Positions 59,426 through 64,000 of a stretch of 64,000 bases of DNA are shown here, one piece after another (the first letter of the stretch is position 1; every line of letters starts with the position of its first letter). A model generated the notes under the pieces. It saw nothing but the letters and a program-made list of their open reading frames with translations. It had not been told where the DNA came from and made no database searches. Origin of the DNA: Poecilobothrus nobilitatus (taxonomy: Eukaryota > Arthropoda > Insecta > Diptera > Dolichopodidae); contig OX352773.1 of the NCBI GenBank assembly GCA_947095535.1, positions 92,290,670-92,354,669 on the forward strand, read 5' to 3'. Position numbers and translations under genes: made by a program.

Positions 59426-59740
59426 ATGGCTTATGTTTGTTCTGCAATTTTATAAAGAATATTTGGTTACTGTATACTCAATATGAAAATAGAAATTTAG
59501 GTTTTAATTGAGTAAAAATACGTTTAAAAGGGGATTATAAAATTTTTATTTCAATACCTTTATGGTTTACCATTGTTGTTTTTTGTATTTCCAATTTTAA
59601 TTTTCACCTGATACGATCATAACAGAAAAAAATTACAGAAAAATAATTTTATAACTTACTGTAAAAAACTCTAAAAGATGTACATACATATGTTAGTTTT
59701 CTTTTATTGGATTGTTCGTATTATATGTATCTATTATTAA
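59426..59740. other. AT-rich non-coding DNA
   Basis: Nothing recognised. Confidence 0.45.
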
Positions 59741-61330
59741 AAAAACGAGGAAGAATACAGTTGACTTTGTCAACTCTTAGATACCCGTACGAACCGTTAG
59801 TATGTTCACAGCCTGTCACTCTGCTTACAATATTATTTTTTTAATATTTTAGTATTTTAAAATAATTTGGGTGAATTTTATAATTTCTAGAACTATGGGT
59901 TGTACATATATTCAAACTATATGTTTATATGTACATTCTTCAAAAGCAGATTCTAACCTTCCACATAACGATTATCAATCCAAAACTTTTTCAAATATTC
60001 TATAGCACCATTTAATACTAAGCGGTAAATGTATATTAAATTTACTTAGTACAAAATAGTAAATATAATTTTAAATATTATATTATATTATATTTAAATA
60101 TTCCACTGACAGAATAATTTCTTATAAGTACAATAAAATACATATATGTATGTAAATACGGCGCTATATAATATACATCTATACTCTTATCATTCATTCA
60201 CCAGTGACATATACGATATGTAAATAAACATGATATTATATAAGTATGTATATATATCAATATCATATAAATAAAAATTCTTCAAGCAACCGTTATGTTG
60301 TTTATTTAATTACATTTTTATGTACTACGCATTATATCCTCAACAATTTCAAATTATCGAGTAAAACAAAATGGAAAAAATTCGTTAAAAAAATTTGTTA
60401 GAAAATTTGAAAAAATCAAGTAACACTTTCGTCAATTATAAAGTAACCCTATATTATTAAAAAAAGTTGTTAACAGAAATAAGAGTATAATGTTGAAGCT
60501 TTAATTTTTATGTATTACTTCAAAAAAATTTTAACAGGTGTTCAAGTTACAGGTGTTTCAAAATAGGGAATTTTCAGTTTTTGACCCCTTACAGCTCCTA
60601 AACGGGAGGTGATACAAAAAAAATTTCTGAAATGACTCATACTAATTTTCAAAGATCTAACTTCTGTCAAAATTTCAAGTTCCCAACTTTAACCGTTTAG
60701 AAGATGGAAGGGTTAAAGAATTTTGCAAAATTTGAGTTTCGCATAACGGTAAATTAAGACATTGTGTGCCAAAAATATATATTTATTGTATATATATTTT
60801 TAAAGCTAATGAAATTAGTAATCGTTTGGCGTTTTCAAAATGAAGATATACTTTATACAACTTGTGCTATAACAATTTAAATATAGAGCTTTTTTGAACC
60901 TTTGGGAAGCTGTAGCTCCGTAACGGGTGGGGCTACAAAAAAAAGTTATTAAAAATAAAATTAATATTTTTGTGAGATCTATCAGTAGTTAAAATTTCAT
61001 AGCTCTATTGCAAAAAAAATGTGGGGATCTAAAAGTTAGGTGTTCGACAGCTACCCTAAGGCTTGGTCCAAACTCAACCAAAAAAAATAGGAAACCTACA
61101 AATTACTCCCAAAATATTTTGTGTAAATTTCAAGATTCTAGCTTTCTTAGTTTTTGAGTTAGCGTGCTGACGGACGGACGGACGGACGGACGGACATGGC
61201 TCAAAAGTCTTAGAATTTTTTTCTGATCCGATCCATACCTTTGAAGGTATATCTAGCTCGCTTATTTCGAGGTGTTACAAACGGAGGAGTAATTTTATTA
61301 TACCCGATCCTATCGTACGGGTATAATAAA
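59741..61330 (+). mobile_element. D3 element with an internal F1 segment
   Basis: The 5' end is AAAAACGAGGAAGAATACAG, TTTGTCAACTCTTAGATACC then CGTACGAAC. The 3' end has GAGTTAGCGTGCTGACGGAC, a GACG array (about 61170-61195), ATGGCTCAAAAGTC, GGTGTTACAAACGG and a perfect 12-bp terminal hairpin (61295-61306 with 61318-61329, ends TTATTATACCCG). Between about 60470 and 60990 lie F1 blocks (AGGTGTTCAAGTTACAGGTG, CCCCTTACAGCTCC, GCATAACGGTAAATT, GCTGTAGCTCCGTAACGGG), so the copy is chimeric or interrupted. Confidence 0.65.
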
Positions 61331-61349
61331 ACCAAAAATAAAGTACCAA

Positions 61350-62168
61350 AAAACGAGGAAGAGTGCAGTATAGTAGACTGTGTCAATTCTGTGATACCCG
61401 TATGAACGTAAATATATGCTGTTTCATAAAACTTGATAATTTTTTACAAAATTTCAGTTGTTTTAGTACCGATTTTAAGTACCGAGAAATATTTATATAA
61501 ATTTTGGAATTGTATGACAGCTAGCCGAATGTATTGCAATAATCCAAACAAATTTTACAGAAATTATAGCCATAAAACTTTATCATCTTTTATAATATTT
61601 AAGATGCTCATAGCTATCTGAACCTGCTGCTCTAGCCTAATCAAATTTCATAGAAATTATTAACATGCAACTTGATATCTCTTTATCTCAAAATTACCTA
61701 ATAAGATACCTAGCTTTTTTTTTTTTTTCTTTATTAATTTCATATAGTATTAAAAAAAAAAAATTGTTAATACAATGTTCAAAATAATTTTTTTTCGATC
61801 TTAGCTTAAAGCTGTCTGATCTTATAATTTACTTGTATTGAAAATAGACTCGCAATATTTTCATTTAAAAAGAGAAATTGTGTGGCAGCTACTCAAACCC
61901 GCTGGCCGAAAATGCTGGATTTAAATAGCTGCTGAACTAACAATTCAGCAAAAGTGACGTAAAAAAATTCAGCTCCCTAGCTTTTTTATTTTTTTTGAGT
62001 TATCGTATGAACGGACGGACAGACGTACACGACTTAATCGACTCAAAATTCGATTCTGAGCCGATCCCCACACTTGTATCTATATCTAGCTCAACTCCTT
62101 TAAGGTGTCACAAACGTAATGGCAAATTTATTATACCCTTGAACATTATGTTCATACGGGTATAAAAA
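61350..62168 (+). mobile_element. D3 element
   Basis: The 5' end is AAAACGAGGAAGAGTGCAGT, CTGTGTCAATTCTGTGATAC then CCGTATGAACG. The 3' part has GAGTTATCGTATGAACGGAC, GGACAGACGTACACGACTTA, ATCGACTCAAAATTCG, CCTTTAAGGTGTCACAAACG and a terminal hairpin (TTATACCC at 62131-62138, GGGTATAA at 62158-62165, with TGAACAT/ATGTTCA extending the stem). The first bases follow only 20 bp after the previous D3 element. The 62-codon frame at 61433 is not considered a gene. Confidence 0.72.
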
Positions 62169-62179
62169 TAAATGAGTAG

Positions 62180-62470
62180 CTAAAATTGCTAAAAACTAGA
62201 AAGAATACCAATTATTGCTCTTGTCAACACTTAAATAGCCGTACGAACGCGTTATTATGTCTGTTTTTAATTTTTCATTATTTTAAAACAATTTGGGTAA
62301 GATTTATATTTTCTCAAACTATGGTTTATCATATCTAATCGTAGAATCATTTCTTCCAACGCAGAGTCTAACTTACCTCCTAACGACTATCAATCCAAAA
62401 CTTTCCAAATGTGTATTCTATAGTACTAATTCATACTAAGCGGCAAATGTACGTACATACATACATATCA
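62180..62470 (+). mobile_element. D3 5' fragment
   Basis: AACTAGAAAGAATACCAATT, CTTGTCAACACTTAAATAGC then CGTACGAACG matches the D3 5' end. The following 200 bp (AACAATTTGGGTAAG, ACGACTATCAATCCAAAAC, ATACTAAGCGGCAAATG) match 59868-60030. No 3' end is present. Confidence 0.6.
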
Positions 62471-63400
62471 TAATATTTAATCTGTAAATGATAAACATTT
62501 AAAACCCTTTTACTCAATTATTTACCAACCGATTTTAATTTTTTTTTGTTTTAAATGATAAATATTCAGTACAGCCATCTTACAATATCAATATTTTTCC
62601 GAAATTTTCTAACTTTCATTATTAATTTTCCATTTTTATAAAAAACCCATGTAAAGAATATACATAGATATGTATCTAACATAATATAGTAAGTATAATC
62701 TATACCTATAATATACATATTCAAATAAGACGCTCTTTGATTCCGTTAAATTTTACATTTTTCTTTTTTGTTTTTGTTTTTTGATTTTTTCTAAATAGGT
62801 ACATAAATAAAATTTTAAAATATAATTTGCATGGTAGGAAATAGGAATTTCACAATATAACTGAATATAAACATACAAACTTCAGTTAAGGGTTTGGAGT
62901 GGTAGAGTGCCCGATTCTTAAACTTAGGAGTCTTGAGTTTACAAGTTCGATTCGGTTCTATTTTTTTTTTTTTTGTTGTTTTGCTGATATTTTAAACGAA
63001 AAAAATTCTTACATATCATAATCATCATCATCATCATAATATTTAATCTGTAAATGATAGTCTTTTAAAATCCTTTTACTCAATGATTTACCAACCGATT
63101 TTTACTTCTTTGTTAATGATAAATATTCAGTTCAACTATCTTACAATACCAATATTTTTGCAATATTTTCCGATTTTCATTATTAATTTTCCACTTTTAT
63201 AAAAAAAACTCATAAAAGGATTTACATATGTACATATGTATCATATAGTATTATCTATATCTATTATAATATTCAAATAAGATGCTCTTTTTTTGTTCTT
63301 TTGTTTCCGTTAAATTTTAAATTTTCCTTTCTTTGTTTTTGCTTTTTTCACTAGTTTTATAAACAAAATTTTGAAATGATGTAATTTTAGGATTTTTTAT
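62461..63400 (+). repeat. Local duplication, offset about 566 bp
   Basis: The block 62461-62850 is repeated at about 63027-63400: AATATTTAATCTGTAAATGA, CCTTTTACTCAAT.ATTTACC, ATGATAAATATTCAG, CATTATTAATTTTCCA and CGTTAAATTTTA. The two copies differ at many sites. The spacer between them contains a tRNA-like sequence. An (ATC)n run sits at the start of the second copy (63018-63036). Confidence 0.7.
62889..62962 (+). mobile_element. tRNA-like sequence / SINE head
   Basis: GGTTTGGAGTGGTAGAGTGC resembles an A box and D arm, CCCGATTCTTAAACTTAGG an anticodon arm, GAGTCTTGAGTT a variable arm, and AAGTTCGATTCGGT a B box. A T run follows, as for Pol III termination. The acceptor stem does not pair, so it is probably a pseudo-tRNA or SINE head. 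Confidence 0.5.
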
Positions 63401-63562
63401 TTGAATAAACATGAAATGTAACATGTAAAATGTAATAAAATTTTCAATATTACATAAATCAGGGGCATTTTATAAAATGTATCTATGTATAATATATATA
63501 ATAGGTATATATTAAGTTTCCAATACTCAATAAATCAGGGGCATCTTCTAAAAGATAATAAA

Positions 63563-63605
63563 ATCATAAAGAAACTATATACTGTATATATAGTTTCTTT
63601 ATGAT
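63563..63605. repeat. Perfect 19-bp palindromic hairpin
   Basis: ATCATAAAGAAACTATATA (63563-63581) is exactly complementary to 63587-63605 around the loop CTGTA. Just upstream, ATAAATCAGGGGCAT occurs twice (about 63457 and 63531). With no gene nearby it is unlikely to be a terminator; a foldback fragment is more plausible. Confidence 0.85.
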
Positions 63606-64000
63606 AAAATAAAAAAACAATTGCTTATTTCGTTTTTAACTTAAAGTAAACATATGAATTAAAATCAAATATAAATAAAGCCCTTTTGAGGTATACCACT
63701 TATTAGTTAGAGTAAATTAAAAAAAATTATAAATATTGGCTACGAATAATTGTGGTTAACCACAGTTATTTATCAAATAACCTCAAATTTTGAGTTCAAC
63801 GAAAAAAAAACAATAATAATACAAAAATCCTTTTCAGAACTATTATATACCTTTTATAGAGTAAATTTAAAAAATCCGATTATTGATTGCGTGAATTGCA
63901 ATTGCTATTAAAACACCTTGAATTTCGAGGGGCGGGCGAATTCTTTTTTTTTTTTTTTAAAGTGCTTTATTTGAATATATATATTTTTTTTTTTTTTTTA
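63606..64000. other. AT-rich non-coding DNA
   Basis: No gene or element recognised. A short inverted motif (GTGGTTAACCACAG, about 63751) is present. Confidence 0.5.

Noticed and set aside
4924..62962. Functional tRNA genes at the tRNA-like sequences
   Set aside because: A- and B-box-like motifs are present, but acceptor stems do not pair and most are followed by SINE bodies.

Overview
The window looks like non-genic DNA from an insect, most likely a higher fly (Diptera). It is very AT-rich, full of poly(A)/poly(T) runs, and dense in eukaryotic transposon relics. I find no host protein gene, no functional tRNA or rRNA gene and no CRISPR. The fly assignment is inference: the short elements that end in a GACG microsatellite followed by a hairpin closing in GGGTATAA strongly resemble the DINE/Helentron-type repeats of Drosophila and relatives. 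All recognisable coding sequence belongs to decayed mobile elements, so the window is probably intergenic, a large intron, or a heterochromatin border.

Layout. 1-5.8 kb: AT-rich DNA with a possible TTAA-flanked MITE (2.24-2.69 kb) and a tRNA-like SINE head (4.92 kb). 5.8-9.0 kb: a nested pile. A plus-strand jockey-like non-LTR copy was interrupted by two further 5'-truncated copies of related elements, and a tRNA-derived SINE then landed in a target-site duplication of one of them. 9.3-17.6 kb: a dispersed family called F1 here (9.3-11.3, 14.0-14.8, 15.8-16.3 and 17.5 kb), including one copy inserted in an older copy. 19.0 kb: repeat R7, with an inverted partner at 55.8 kb. 20.9-21.6 kb: three SINE pieces. 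22.1-23.5 kb: a minus-strand non-LTR element carrying an RNase H domain. 25.0-25.5 kb: F1.

28-29 kb: hairpins and a foldback repeat. 31.1 kb: the 3' end of another reverse transcriptase. 31.8 kb: F1. 32.2-33.1 kb: a broken Tc1/mariner-type transposase gene. 33.3-33.9 kb: a 144-bp tandem array. 34.1-34.5 kb: an 85-bp array and an isolated GC-rich island. 36.0-36.5 kb: a relic of Ty3/gypsy-type pol. 37.2-37.8 kb: repeat R6 and a short TIR element. 40.0 kb: SINE. 40.5-43.9 kb: two Helentron-like elements (D3 minus, D2 plus), the second carrying a 147-bp tandem array. 43.9-49.1 kb: mostly AT-rich.

49.1-50.0 kb: F1. 52.8-53.2 kb: F1. 53.7-54.2 kb: a decayed APE endonuclease from a non-LTR element. 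55.7-56.6 kb: repeats. 57.2-59.4 kb: an F1 copy split by a D2 element with a 142-bp array. 59.7-62.5 kb: a same-orientation cluster of D3 elements. 62.5-63.6 kb: a local duplication around a tRNA-like sequence, then a near-perfect palindrome.

The main pattern is that F1, D2 and D3 share little sequence but share an architecture: a 5' subterminal inverted repeat, an internal tandem array, a GACG microsatellite and a 3'-terminal hairpin. D2, D3 and possibly the 33-kb array all use a unit of about 142-147 bp, the classic route from non-autonomous Helentrons to satellite DNA. The family names F1, D2, D3 and R5-R7 are labels made for this answer. No alignment or database search was run; boundaries are read by eye.
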